DNA of 64,000 nucleotides from the NCBI GenBank assembly GCA_900618425.1, contig UZAN01040135.1, positions 9,873-73,872 on the forward strand. The letters are read 5' to 3'. The stretch is from Echinostoma caproni. Its lineage: Eukaryota > Platyhelminthes > Trematoda > Plagiorchiida > Echinostomatidae. This document shows positions 1 to 9,165 of the stretch, piece by piece; within the stretch, counting starts at the first letter, position 1; the number at the start of each line of letters is the position of its first letter. Position numbers and translations under genes: made by a program. The notes below the pieces were generated by a model, which worked only from the letters and a program-made list of their open reading frames with translations, was not told the origin of the DNA and ran no database searches.

Positions 1-403
1 GCAATTTTTTGCATGATATGTCTGCTCACTGCTGTATTTCTTAATCACTGTCCCCTACCCACTAGCCCCTATATTTCTGATTTAACCGAGCACTTAGAAC
101 CTGACGCCTAGCGCTAAAATAAGCGAGACCGGTTGACAAATGTGTGCTGTGCTTTTCTGCGTATACACAAATTTAAACAATTAAATCAAATGTACCTGGG
201 AAGTCACTTGGATAGTATGCTTGCGTTCCACCTCTGGTAGCTCGGTGTTCAATCCACCCTTGGGTCGATGAGATTAAACAAGGTCGAATGTGTTGTGCAC
301 TGTTTCCGGTTTTCTTTTAGTTTACATCTCTTTAGCTTCATATATGATGAAGTGCTCGATACCAATGAAGTTGGTGGGAGTGCTACGGTCCAATCATTTT
401 CAG

Positions 404-453
404 CTCAATGGAAACGCATTTTGAAATACGACTTCCTCAGTGACCCCCGGTGA
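404..453 (+). CDS. candidate terminal exon, unknown gene
   Basis: A usable 3' splice site (caatcattttcag) precedes a short open frame that reads QWKRILKYDFLSDPR and then stops. The frame is also open upstream of the splice site to an ATG at 268. No family is recognised and no partner exon could be tied to it. It may be chance. Confidence 0.18.
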
Positions 454-1627
454 TCAAACTGTTCTGGCGAAACAAAACGGTTTGGTTGATTTCAGAATCG
501 CAAGAATCCAGAACAGTTTCCGGTAAAATGAACACTCCAGAAACCGCCTTGGTTCTCCATCAGTTTAATTAATGAATAAATGGAAAATGACTCTGTTTTC
601 CTGAATGTTGCACATCAGCTCCAATTGCTGTTAAATTATTTTGTAAATAGAGGTAATAGCCAAACAACAGCTTGAAATCAATCGTTGCAAAGTTTTCTGC
701 AATTTAAAACCGCTACCGTGTATATCAATAATGCTAATTAACTATATTTGGGACTATCTGCGTTTCTCACGCATTACATATGAAGGATGCACAAGAGAAA
801 ACATAATATATTGCATGCCTCAACTGAGTCAATGTTAGCCGACGAGTATTTTCGTTGATTCTTGGACACGTGGCTAACGATTATTGCCCTAATATGTTAC
901 TAAATTGGTAAAACACCCTTTCCTCCTGGTGCGCATAAAACTGATTGGTGAAATCAGTGTTGTCTTCCATAGCTCCAATCTTACCCAATGTTCCAATTCT
1001 CTACCTCATCTCATATTAGTTACATGACCTAGGTGAAGTTCTGATCGCCAAACGAACCATATCTGACTGATGAAACTTAAATTATTTACAAAACTCCCCT
1101 AAACTATCGATTGGTTATTTTCAGTCTATATAAAATGTGACACGATAACTATCTAAAAAATGAAATGTACATAATGACCCCTTTAAATATAACTATCTCA
1201 TCCCACCCCCGCAAGCAATATCCATTGATGTGAATTTGTTATTCAGTAGAGAACATCAATGCATTCATTCAAACATAATGGCAAAGATGCCATCTATCAA
1301 ACAACATATCTGGTAGTAAAGGCTTTTGTCAAACAAAGTACCCACCCTGCCATAGAAGTTATAGATAAATATCATCATGAGTGCAGATGTTTTGGACCGA
1401 AATCTTAACACCACCTAAACGGACTCCACCGCATCATAATCATCAATTTAATAAAATCTTCTTCATGAAGTTGTCGGTATACGGTACAGTTGACCAGGCC
1501 GTTCAGTTCAAGGTTCAAACCTTGTCAATATTATCTAACTACGAGGTGGATTGCTATGCAGTTGCCCAGTACAATACCACCTTGTATAGTTTCGACTGAT
1601 TTACCAACTTGAAGATCAGGAGCTTAA
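454..1627. other. non-coding stretch, nothing clear
   Basis: AT-rich sequence without a convincing exon. One acceptor-like site (ttggttgatttcag, near 490) leads into a 27-base open segment, and an open frame at 1381-1599 on the + strand has no recognisable motif. No repeat family was recognised. Confidence 0.4.
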
Positions 1628-1801
1628 GAACCGATTTCGTTAATCCAGCATTGGATTCGTTTGGAAACGCAGTTTACTCCTCCAGCTGATGACGTCGTTT
1701 TTGAGAATACACTTCAATCTAAGACTGTTTCCCAGAATCCTAAACGACAAAGCAACTCGTCTAGTTCACTCAAAACATCAGTTGCGGGATCCACGTTTTG
1801 A
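1628..1801 (+). CDS. 57-codon open frame, possible exon or gag relic
   Basis: The frame opens after a TAA at 1625-1627 and ends with TGA at 1799-1801. The start reads IQHWIRLETQF, which recalls the W-x(2)-LE-x-QF stretch of Ty3/Gypsy gag proteins; the end is serine-rich (SNSSSSLKTSV). Alternatively, a good 3' splice site (gactgtttcccag, ending 1735) would make 1736-1801 a terminal exon. A gag relic and a host exon are both possible. The gag reading rests on a single motif and is weak. Confidence 0.25.
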   Translation, partial: EPISLIQHWIRLETQFTPPADDVVFENTLQSKTVSQNPKRQSNSSSSLKTSVAGSTF

Positions 1802-1877
1802 TATAAACGGGAAAAACGAGGCTGCACGTGCTACTCTCCCACGCTCATGTTGAGTGAGCATCGTCTCAGCTCCGAGT

Positions 1878-1920
1878 GACAGAGGGCGAGAAAGAGCGAG
1901 AGAGAGAGCGCGAGGGAAGA
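1878..1920. repeat. GA-rich simple repeat
   Basis: Purine-rich low-complexity run of imperfect GAGA/GCGA units, visible directly. Confidence 0.85.
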
Positions 1921-2096
1921 TCAGCTGCTTGAAACTGTCATCAAACGTGATCAAAAATAGAACTGATTTTCAGCCTTCCATTATCAGTGATCTGCAGCAG
2001 GTGGGGAAATTATCAATTCATGGGGTTTTTTGGGTAAAACCTGTTGTTAGTTCAGTTTATGCATCCTGGGAGTTTGATTATCGATTGATATGACGA

Positions 2097-2121
2097 GTGT
2101 GTGTGTGTGTGTGTGTGTGTG
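2097..2121. repeat. (GT)12 microsatellite
   Basis: Uninterrupted GT dinucleotide run of about 25 bases. Confidence 0.95.
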
Positions 2122-2193
2122 CGGATGCGTAATGGTGTCTTTTATGCGCATTTACGTGCGACCGAGACAGAAACAGGTAAGATAAATACTTAC

Positions 2194-2238
2194 GATAGTG
2201 AACCATCCAGAAATGCTGAGAGTCTCCTCGGCTTGTGA
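2194..2238 (-). CDS. candidate 45-nt internal micro-exon
   Basis: On the minus strand a strong 3' splice site (gtttctttcctgaattgcag) is followed by exactly 45 nt and then a consensus donor GTAAGT. All three frames are open; the phase-0 frame reads SQAEETLSISGWFTI. Both splice signals are close to consensus, which is the main support. No flanking exon was identified and no family is recognised. Confidence 0.35.
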
Positions 2239-2819
2239 CTGCAATTCAGGAAAGAAACGGGGACAGTGGGCCGGTGGGAAATGGATGTACGCAGTGGAAA
2301 GAGAAAAACCCGAACGTAATTAGCATAGAAACTAGCGCCACTTAGCAAAATTAATCAATGAATCAACACACTTGGATAGATACCAGCAGTTTGCAATTAT
2401 TTTCTACTCCTTATTTTTCATTTTTGTTGCAACAAAAGCATTGGATATGGGTCTGTTAATGGCTCTTATAAGAGCCCTGTCGTTACGTTGCTTTGTTCAA
2501 AATCTTCAATTGATTTATTAAAGATGTATTTGATAGACAGTTGGTGTTTAGATTACTTAAAAGGAAATTTAACGTTTGCCCGGCTTCCGTTTTTATGAAT
2601 AGTTTTACATCAGATGTGTTATTGGGCGCAAAACAGCCTACTTAGATGTAACGAACAGTATTCTCTTGATTTTCCTTCAAACGTAGTATGCGAGTAGTTA
2701 GATACAATGAACAAGACAAACTCGACCATGCAAGATTGTTTTTTAAGGGAGATGACAAAGACCGCTTTTAGACTGATAATAGTATGTATGCTCACATGCC
2801 ACTCTACTCCATCTTGTAG

Positions 2820-2984
2820 GGTCCGGAAGAGGAGGAAAGCGGTTTTCCTGTTCCGCGGGAAAGCCGGGGACAGTCCCCAATTACGAATGATCAGGTGCTG
2901 GTCCATTGGACCCACAAGAGAGGAGGACATTCAGTGTTGCTGAATACATATGGCATTCACGGAGTCAGGGAGGATATTTCATGA
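2820..2984 (+). CDS. candidate exon, unknown protein
   Basis: The 3' splice site (actccatcttgtag) opens into a 54-codon frame in phase 0 that starts GPEEEESGFPVPRESRG and ends in TGA at 2982. An internal donor-like site (GATCAG|GTGCTG) could shorten it and would keep phase 0, compatible with the exon at 3673. The segment is more GC-rich than its surroundings. The opposite strand also has a 103-codon frame here, so the strand is not certain. Confidence 0.35.
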   Translation, partial: GPEEEESGFPVPRESRGQSPITNDQVLVHWTHKRGGHSVLLNTYGIHGVREDIS

Positions 2985-3672
2985 TCGAACAAACAAGTTA
3001 CATTTTTGTTCACGGACTTAAAATATTGTCTTTATTTACAGTCGGCAATGGCAGGTTTATAATTTGGCATCTTCAACCAGCAACCTAAATATTATGTGCA
3101 ATTGACCTCAGGAATTGTTGTATTCATGTAATAGGTTTCAATAGACTGAGAAAAATAATAAGAGATTGTACAACAAATGAAATTCATACCAAATTGCAAA
3201 ATAAATGTTACTGTTAGATTGTTCCGACTGAGTTCTTGTATTTGCCATATGACTGGTTTGTGAAAACATTCAGTTCTATCTGGCAAGATTCAAACGCACT
3301 CATTTTGTTCACATTTATCTGCAGTTCTTTTAAACAACACAGGTTATTCATTTGATACTTGCACACTTTCGTTGATTGAAGATATAAATTCAAATAAAGA
3401 TTATCTGTTTTTATGATAATCTAAATTAGTGTCATTAGGCGTGGGTGGAGGGTGGGTCATCAAACACATTGGTCCTTGTTGTTGTCGTCAGATATCACCA
3501 AAATTAACCGCTCCTCACAGTTCTCACTACTGTATCCGCAAGCAAAGCCACAGCTGAAAGATAACGCGGACAAATAGTGGCGAACAAAAATGTGAATCAA
3601 ACCAGTGCTTGCGTCACATTGGTTTTGATGAATAGTTCACCTTATTCAATTTCCTGCTTGTTTTCTCGCCAG

Positions 3673-3807
3673 ATGACAAGCATCCCGGAACACACCCGCA
3701 CATGGCGCTACGCTGGTGGAGCGGAGGATATTGAATTTCGCAATGTGTTTGACACTTCCAGAACAACGAACAGCAATGCATTGATTAGTACGAGTTCAAT
3801 TAAATAA
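3673..3807 (+). CDS. candidate terminal exon, unknown protein
   Basis: A very good acceptor (cctgcttgttttctcgccag) leads in phase 0 into 44 codons beginning MTSIPEHTRTWRYAGGAED and ending with TAA at 3805. The first codon is ATG, so it could also be a start after a 5'-UTR intron. It is phase-compatible with the shortened form of the exon at 2820. No domain recognised. Confidence 0.4.
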   Translation: MTSIPEHTRTWRYAGGAEDIEFRNVFDTSRTTNSNALISTSSIK

Positions 3808-4963
3808 GCTTCATTTGCGTACATTGATGAGCTCTGCACGTTTCATGAAGAAAATGAATTATACACATCTCTCTATCTTCTTTGATGTATCATCACTTAA
3901 ACTTAAAAGTGCAACGTGAGCTATTACAACTGGGCTGATATTTTTTCAGTTTTTTGATAGATATAATAGAAGCAATGTTAAATGGAATCTATCTATTGGG
4001 AACTAGAACGGAAATCACAATATGCATGGGAAATTTCGAGATCTGTGTAAGTTGCCGATTGAGGCAGTTTGATTAAGATGGGCAGTGAATCCTGGCAAAG
4101 TTCTCTAAAGTTCTTTTGACGCATGATACATACATAGACGGGTCAAATGGGGTGTCTGACCGATAATGTCTATCTGACTACTGAAGTAATGTTATATTCA
4201 TATACTGGAACGGGGTATTACGGATGAGAAATTGGTAAGTTGAACAAACGGAGGAACCCCTACGTGAAAATGCACCTTTCGGAAATGTTCACCTTAAATG
4301 TTTACCTAATTGTTTTCATTATCCTGTGCGAGACACCGAAACACAGCAATTCGACAAAGGAAAAGAATTCATTCCTGATTTCCAGGTCGGTTCTAGTTCT
4401 GCCAGTGGTGTTCACTGAAACGATTTGCTTTCCCAATACGAATGATTTTCGATTCTCCGCCTGGAATAGGTTACTTCTCCCCTACCCCCCTCTCATGCAA
4501 ACACCGGGACCCCGCCTTGAATGCATACATATTCATTTGTTCTCAAATCCCTGTCAGGTTGACCGAAGCACGGTCTTGTAGAACACCCGCAGTCACACAC
4601 ACCTATACACACACATACATAGGTCCCTCCTATGGTCAGTCGCATCCGGTTCAGATTGTTTGAGGTTGTCGAAGAACTTAACAATCGAGGGTGTAGTCAA
4701 CTATTCTACAATCTGCCTTGATTAAGTTTAGTAGGAACTAAATTGGTGGTAGTGGCATAAAATAGCTTGTAATCGCTAATCACACGAAATCCATGGATGG
4801 AACCGATCTTAATGAAAAACTTAGATGTCGTGCCCATGATTATTGAGGGAATTATCTTGTCTTAGCCACGACGCTTCGCAATCATTTTCGATAAATCCCA
4901 TTAATTATCACTGAAGACAACATCTGAACAAACATGAATTGGTAATTTGGTTCAGCCATGGCA
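3808..4963. other. non-coding stretch with CA-rich patch
   Basis: No exon could be supported. A 113-codon frame at 4240-4581 has no splice support or motif. Short CA/TA-rich runs occur near 4594-4620. Confidence 0.4.
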
Positions 4964-5160
4964 TGAGCTGGTTGGCGCAGTGGTAACGCACACGTCTTCC
5001 ATGTGATGGATCCGTAGTTCACAGCCCGGACAGAACGGTGGATGTGTACTATTGATGAGCTCTAATAAGAGCGAAACTCGAGCCTAATGCTTCCGAGTGT
5101 ATGCTTGAATCAATGAACTGAGTATTGTGCGTGAAGGTGAAGTCCAAAGGATAGTCAGTC
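4964..5160 (+). mobile_element. tRNA-headed SINE with hammerhead-like core
   Basis: A tRNA-like head carries a pol III A box (GGCGCAGTGGTAAC, 4973-4986) and a B box (GTTCACAGCCC, 5017-5027). Downstream, 5052-5077 has the layout of a hammerhead ribozyme core: TTGATGAG, a perfect 5-bp stem II (GCTCT, loop AATA, AGAGC), then GAAAC. The first core base is T rather than the required C, and no convincing stem III was found, so self-cleavage is doubtful. The body resembles trematode Sm-alpha type elements, as recalled from the family. The 3' limit is approximate. Boxes and core are seen; the family assignment is inference. Confidence 0.65.
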
Positions 5161-5211
5161 AAATCATTCAAAATCCCATTGTCTTCATAAAACTCAAAAA
5201 AAACAGTTTTT

Positions 5212-5285
5212 CACATAGAACAAGGAGTGGCGAACAAGATCGTTCTCAGTGATTCGTAGTCGTGCCAAATACATCACAATAAATA
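5212..5285 (+). repeat. left arm of 74-bp inverted repeat around PLE fragment
   Basis: This arm matches the reverse complement of 5660-5733 over about 74 bases with roughly six or seven mismatches. The shared core includes AGAACAAGGAGTGG and CCAAATACATCACAATAAAT. Confidence 0.85.
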
Positions 5286-5304
5286 AACAAATTATTCTGT
5301 AAAT

Positions 5305-5475
5305 GTGACCGAGGCATTCCGTCCCCTGTATCGGGTTCGTGGTCGATTATCAAGGCAGGTTCGTTGTCGTATGCTAGCCACAGCGGAAGCGGTAGGAATT
5401 CGGCTGCGCCAACCCCCTCTGTGTGCCCAAAAACAATTTGTGCAGGCGCTTAAGCTCCCCTGGCCCACCCCCCTA
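5305..5475 (+). pseudogene. Penelope-like element, C-terminal endonuclease fragment
   Basis: The translation ends with AEAVGIRLRQPPLCAQKQF and LKLPWP, matching the conserved tail that follows the GIY-YIG endonuclease in PLE proteins (an EA-x-gIr helix, then PxLC-x-QK and LPW). The reverse transcriptase and the GIY-YIG catalytic part are absent, so this is a 5'-truncated copy. It lies inside a pair of 74-bp inverted repeats; complex terminal structures are a known trait of PLEs. It is not functional on its own. Confidence 0.7.
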
Positions 5476-5659
5476 TACACCCCATATTCCGAGTGGTCCC
5501 AACGATCGGATGACCTAACAATTATGCGACCATTGAGAATTCTATATCCGGTCCCAAGATGAACTTAGCACCAGATAACCCATGAGGTTATTTTCCCTTT
5601 CCCGAAACATTTGTTTACGATTTTATGATTGAATACTGATTTATATATAAACAGCGTAA

Positions 5660-5733
5660 TATTTATTGTGATGTATTTGGCATGACTACGAATCACTGAA
5701 AACGAGCTTGTTTGCCACTCCTTGTTCTATTTG
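5660..5733 (-). repeat. right arm of 74-bp inverted repeat around PLE fragment
   Basis: Reverse-complement partner of 5212-5285. Together with the enclosed PLE tail it defines a unit of about 522 bp. Confidence 0.85.
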
Positions 5734-5805
5734 AAAATGTGCTCTGTGGGACTGTTTAGACAAAACAGTTTTGTTTAAAAAAGGAATTCATAAAGGAATA
5801 ATGAT

Positions 5806-5886
5806 TCTCAGTGGAAGTTGAACACAGGAATAGATGCTGGTTATGCCACACTATAGCATACGTTCTAACCGATGAACCACGGGTAC
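5806..5886 (-). mobile_element. tRNA-like head, possible SINE relic
   Basis: On the minus strand, TCATCGGTTAGAACG resembles an A box and TGTTCAACTTCCAC resembles a B box at tRNA-like spacing. It may be a degraded tRNA-derived SINE head. A 100-codon + strand frame (5811-6113) runs through it and is therefore distrusted. Confidence 0.35.
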
Positions 5887-6165
5887 AATCCCACAGCTAT
5901 GCTTATTTGGAATTAACTTGTACCCCTTCCCTCCTCATTAAGCCTCAAGAAATAGCTAAACTCACTAGGCGGCGTGTACATCAACTGTCACTGAGATTCA
6001 CTCTTAGTTGTAGCACTCTCAATACTACTGTCGCTGGTGATCTATTCACAACTGGACTAGAAGACAATTTTCTCCTTACATGCAGAACAGTGAAACCGGG
6101 AACGGATTGTTAATTCTTATTTGCCTTCATAATAATTGCGTTAGCATATAACCTTTATTGTTCAG

Positions 6166-6526
6166 AGAGAAACCACCACAAACCAAACTCCATCCTTTAT
6201 TGGGTTCTCATCCATCTGTAAAAAGATGCTTGCTAATTCCTAAGAATTTTATTTTCCTACTAAATTCTTCTATTGTACGTCTTTTGGGATGCTTGCTAGA
6301 GATCAGCTGTTATATACCAACCTTTGAAAACCGTGGGTGGGTAATGAAGCAAGTTGATACTAATTCAGTGGTGAACTTCCCTTTCTTGGGTCATGGTTCA
6401 AACCTCCTTTCTTTTCACCGATACCAATCAGATTTCCGATGTTCACTAAACACAACTCATCAGTCTTACGCGTCTGTTCTGTTCACCGATTTTACCATTA
6501 GGGATACAAAACTGTTAAAAATATAG
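6166..6526 (+). CDS. candidate 119-codon terminal exon, unknown protein
   Basis: A clear 3' splice site (acctttattgttcag) is followed, with one base left over, by a 119-codon frame ending TAG at 6524. It begins EKPPQTKLHPLLGSHPSVKR and has mixed charged and aromatic composition, with no low-complexity bias. The length is unusual for chance in this AT-rich sequence. No domain or signal is recognised, and no upstream exon with matching phase was fixed. Confidence 0.42.
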
Positions 6527-6828
6527 TTTCTATGCTGCTTTAAATCTCACACCGTCTACAGACTGTTCTTACGTTTAAAAATATTTATTCAAACTTGAGC
6601 AAAATTCTTCCAAACGGAATTGACAATGATTGGTGGTTTATGGCAAATGTATATGCTTTGACCCAATAATGTTCTTTTACATTTTTTGTCATTATAAGTC
6701 ACTTAGATGCCCTTAACTGGTCAAAACACTCTAAAATCAGAAAATTCATGATAATTGACTTCAAAGAGGAAGAATCAGAAATCCGTGAAACTCAAAAGTG
6801 ATCGGCTTCAGGGGGTGAGGTTTCTCAC

Positions 6829-6997
6829 CTGTCGCAAATCAGTCTTTCATTTAGCCTATTCAAACAAACCATTTCCATCCGATCTCTAACGCTCCAGATG
6901 AGCAAAGAATAATAAACGCAACATTCATATACTGATGGATAAACTGATAATGCTGAGAACTGTGAGCGTTCTACGTGAAACGGCAGTTTGTCGTACA
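6829..6997 (-). CDS. candidate internal exon (minus)
   Basis: Acceptor (gttgtgtccccag) and donor (GACAG|GTGAGA) bound 169 nt, giving 2 nt, 55 codons and 2 nt. The protein begins YDKLPFHVERSQFSALSVYP and contains CVYYSLLIWSV. No family is recognised. It competes for this locus with the + strand exon at 7062. Confidence 0.3.
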
Positions 6998-7061
6998 CTG
7001 GGGACACAACTTACAAATGCGAGAATTTGTACCACATTGTACGTTATATTCACATGCACAG

Positions 7062-7261
7062 GGTTGTTGGATTGATTGTTATGCCCGTTTGGTCGAACAA
7101 CAAGACTGCGTCGATGGAGCAATTGGGCTACCAGCTTCTCCTCCGGCATGAACATCTCGGACCACGATTGTGGATCATCAAATGCGCTCTGTGGGTCCTC
7201 GAACGAATCTATTCAAAATTGAACACAAATTTATTCAACAGAAAGCGGCAGTTGCAGGAAG
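7062..7261 (+). CDS. candidate internal exon (plus)
   Basis: Acceptor (ttatattcacatgcacag) and donor (GGAAG|GTATTT) bound 200 nt in one open frame, phases 2 in and 1 out, reading VVGLIVMPVWSNNKTASMEQ then LGPRLWIIKCALWVLERIY. The donor is weak. No family recognised. Confidence 0.3.
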
Positions 7262-7346
7262 GTATTTTTCTAAACCAATCAAACTTTGGGTGAATACGAC
7301 ACAATAGAAATATGAAATATACAAGCAGTGGTTTTCCTCAAGTAAT

Positions 7347-7365
7347 TATATATATATATATATAT
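7347..7365. repeat. (TA)n microsatellite
   Basis: About ten TA units. Confidence 0.9.
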
Positions 7366-9165
7366 TCAGTGTGTCGCTTCAAATAAGTTTCGAGTGTTTC
7401 ATGCATGTGCAAGAACTATAAAATTAATGAGATTTCAACGGAATCCAGCGAGTAATATATGCCTCAGTCATCTGACTACTGCCTTAGGCATTGGCCTCTT
7501 CCGCGAAAAGTATCCAAGATTAGTAAAGCAACCTGTCATACAAGACGGGTAAGAAGTATAACAACTCAAAACGGGTGCAGACACAAACTCGCATTCTTCA
7601 ATAAGTGCATTTATGATCCACATATGTGATTTACTATATGCGCTTATATGGCCACATGCAGGATCGTTTGAAACCGAGTTTACACCGACTTCTTGCGATA
7701 GTTCTTGACGGAATGTGAAGCAGCGGACACTCTTTTATCACACAACAATGGATTGAAAGATGATTCTATTTTGGTAACAGCTCATGGAAGAATGATACTA
7801 ATAGGTAGCATGGACAAAATTAGATGAATTTTCTTGGAGAATTCATACGTGGAGCCTTTGCCTAGCCCAAGCCTGATCCGCTAGGCATTGGGGTGGTGTC
7901 TGGAAACCGCAATCCGTTGGGGGAGGAGCGGTGTCCAGTTCGTTAAATCATGCACCCTTTGGACAGGGCCAAATGTCCAATGTGACCAATACACATCGAT
8001 GTCAAACTGAGCTCCACAACCGGAAAGGTGTGGGTATGTATGGTCCATATGTTTCTTCTTAGTCTATTTGGAATTATGGATTTTTGCGAACTCCCGGTAT
8101 TTCACCAATCCGGTTATAGTCCCAAATGTTGCCTTTACGCCCTCCCATTTTGGTGGGAAAACACGCCCGTTATGGGAAAGCAGGGGGTAGGGCTTCTTCA
8201 GCAGAGGCTATTGGAGACGCTTGATCGTAGCGGAGCAGTTCACAAGGTGCATTAGTGGGCTGACCAGCATAAAGCAGACAACTACTCCCAACCAGACCGA
8301 GACTCCACATAGTTGTACACTATATCTTCAACCATTTTATTTCGAGGCGGTTTCTCGGAGATCGAACATAATTTCAAAGTCATCTTGTCAGAACATCCGG
8401 ATAAGCCTAATGGGAGACGGATAATTTATCTGTTATACCTGAGTAAGTAAGCAAGACTTAACTCCACTCTTTAGGGAGTGTAACTGTAGCAGATTTAATG
8501 AGGATGTTAATTGCTTTTCGAATAACATCCGACTATTGTTGTTCAATTAAATATTTGAACAGTGTGTAGGTGAAGGGATACAAAAGGTTTGTAACAATCA
8601 TCCACATCAAACAATAATTTTACAAAATATGTTTTGTTCATCTCTATCTGATGTTTTAATCGGGACCATTTTGTATAAGTTGACTTTACCGATGGCCCGA
8701 GTTTGGCATTAATCTGATTACGTAAATTACAGTTCATTGAATGAAAACGGATTAAAAAATCAAATGCCTGTTGAAATGTCGCTCTTGTGATGACACGCGG
8801 AGCCTACCATTTCCTAATCTATTGTGGGAAATAATTATCACAGAGAGGTACGCCAAAAGTCTGAAAGAGACGCCTCGTGTAGACGGAGACATACTGGTTC
8901 GAGACCAAATACAATCAATCCCTGCAATATTCTCTTATCAATTAGCAGTATCGTCAGCCAAAAATCATGGATGCGAATGCTTCATCCAATGTAATTTATT
9001 TTTCAAGATGATGCCCAGTGGAAGCATTCTTATTTGAAGTGCTATCAATAACATCAATTTGTGCATACTTCGATACAAAGCAATTTGAGTATCGTAAAGC
9101 ACGCATTTGTTCAACTATCGCTCAACAGCTGATCAAATAGTAAGGGAACCTCTTTTTTGTTTCAG
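7366..9165. other. long stretch without supported gene
   Basis: A GC-richer block at about 7850-8000 looks like an unidentified dispersed repeat. An 88-codon frame at 8771-9037 (+) has no splice support. Upstream exons of the gene that starts at 9166 may lie here but were not found. Confidence 0.35.

Noticed and set aside
4964..5035. Functional tRNA gene
   Set aside because: The A and B boxes are present but the cloverleaf does not close well, and the sequence continues into a SINE body.
5811..6113. 100-codon + strand ORF
   Set aside because: It runs antisense through a tRNA-like SINE head and has no domain or firm splice partner.
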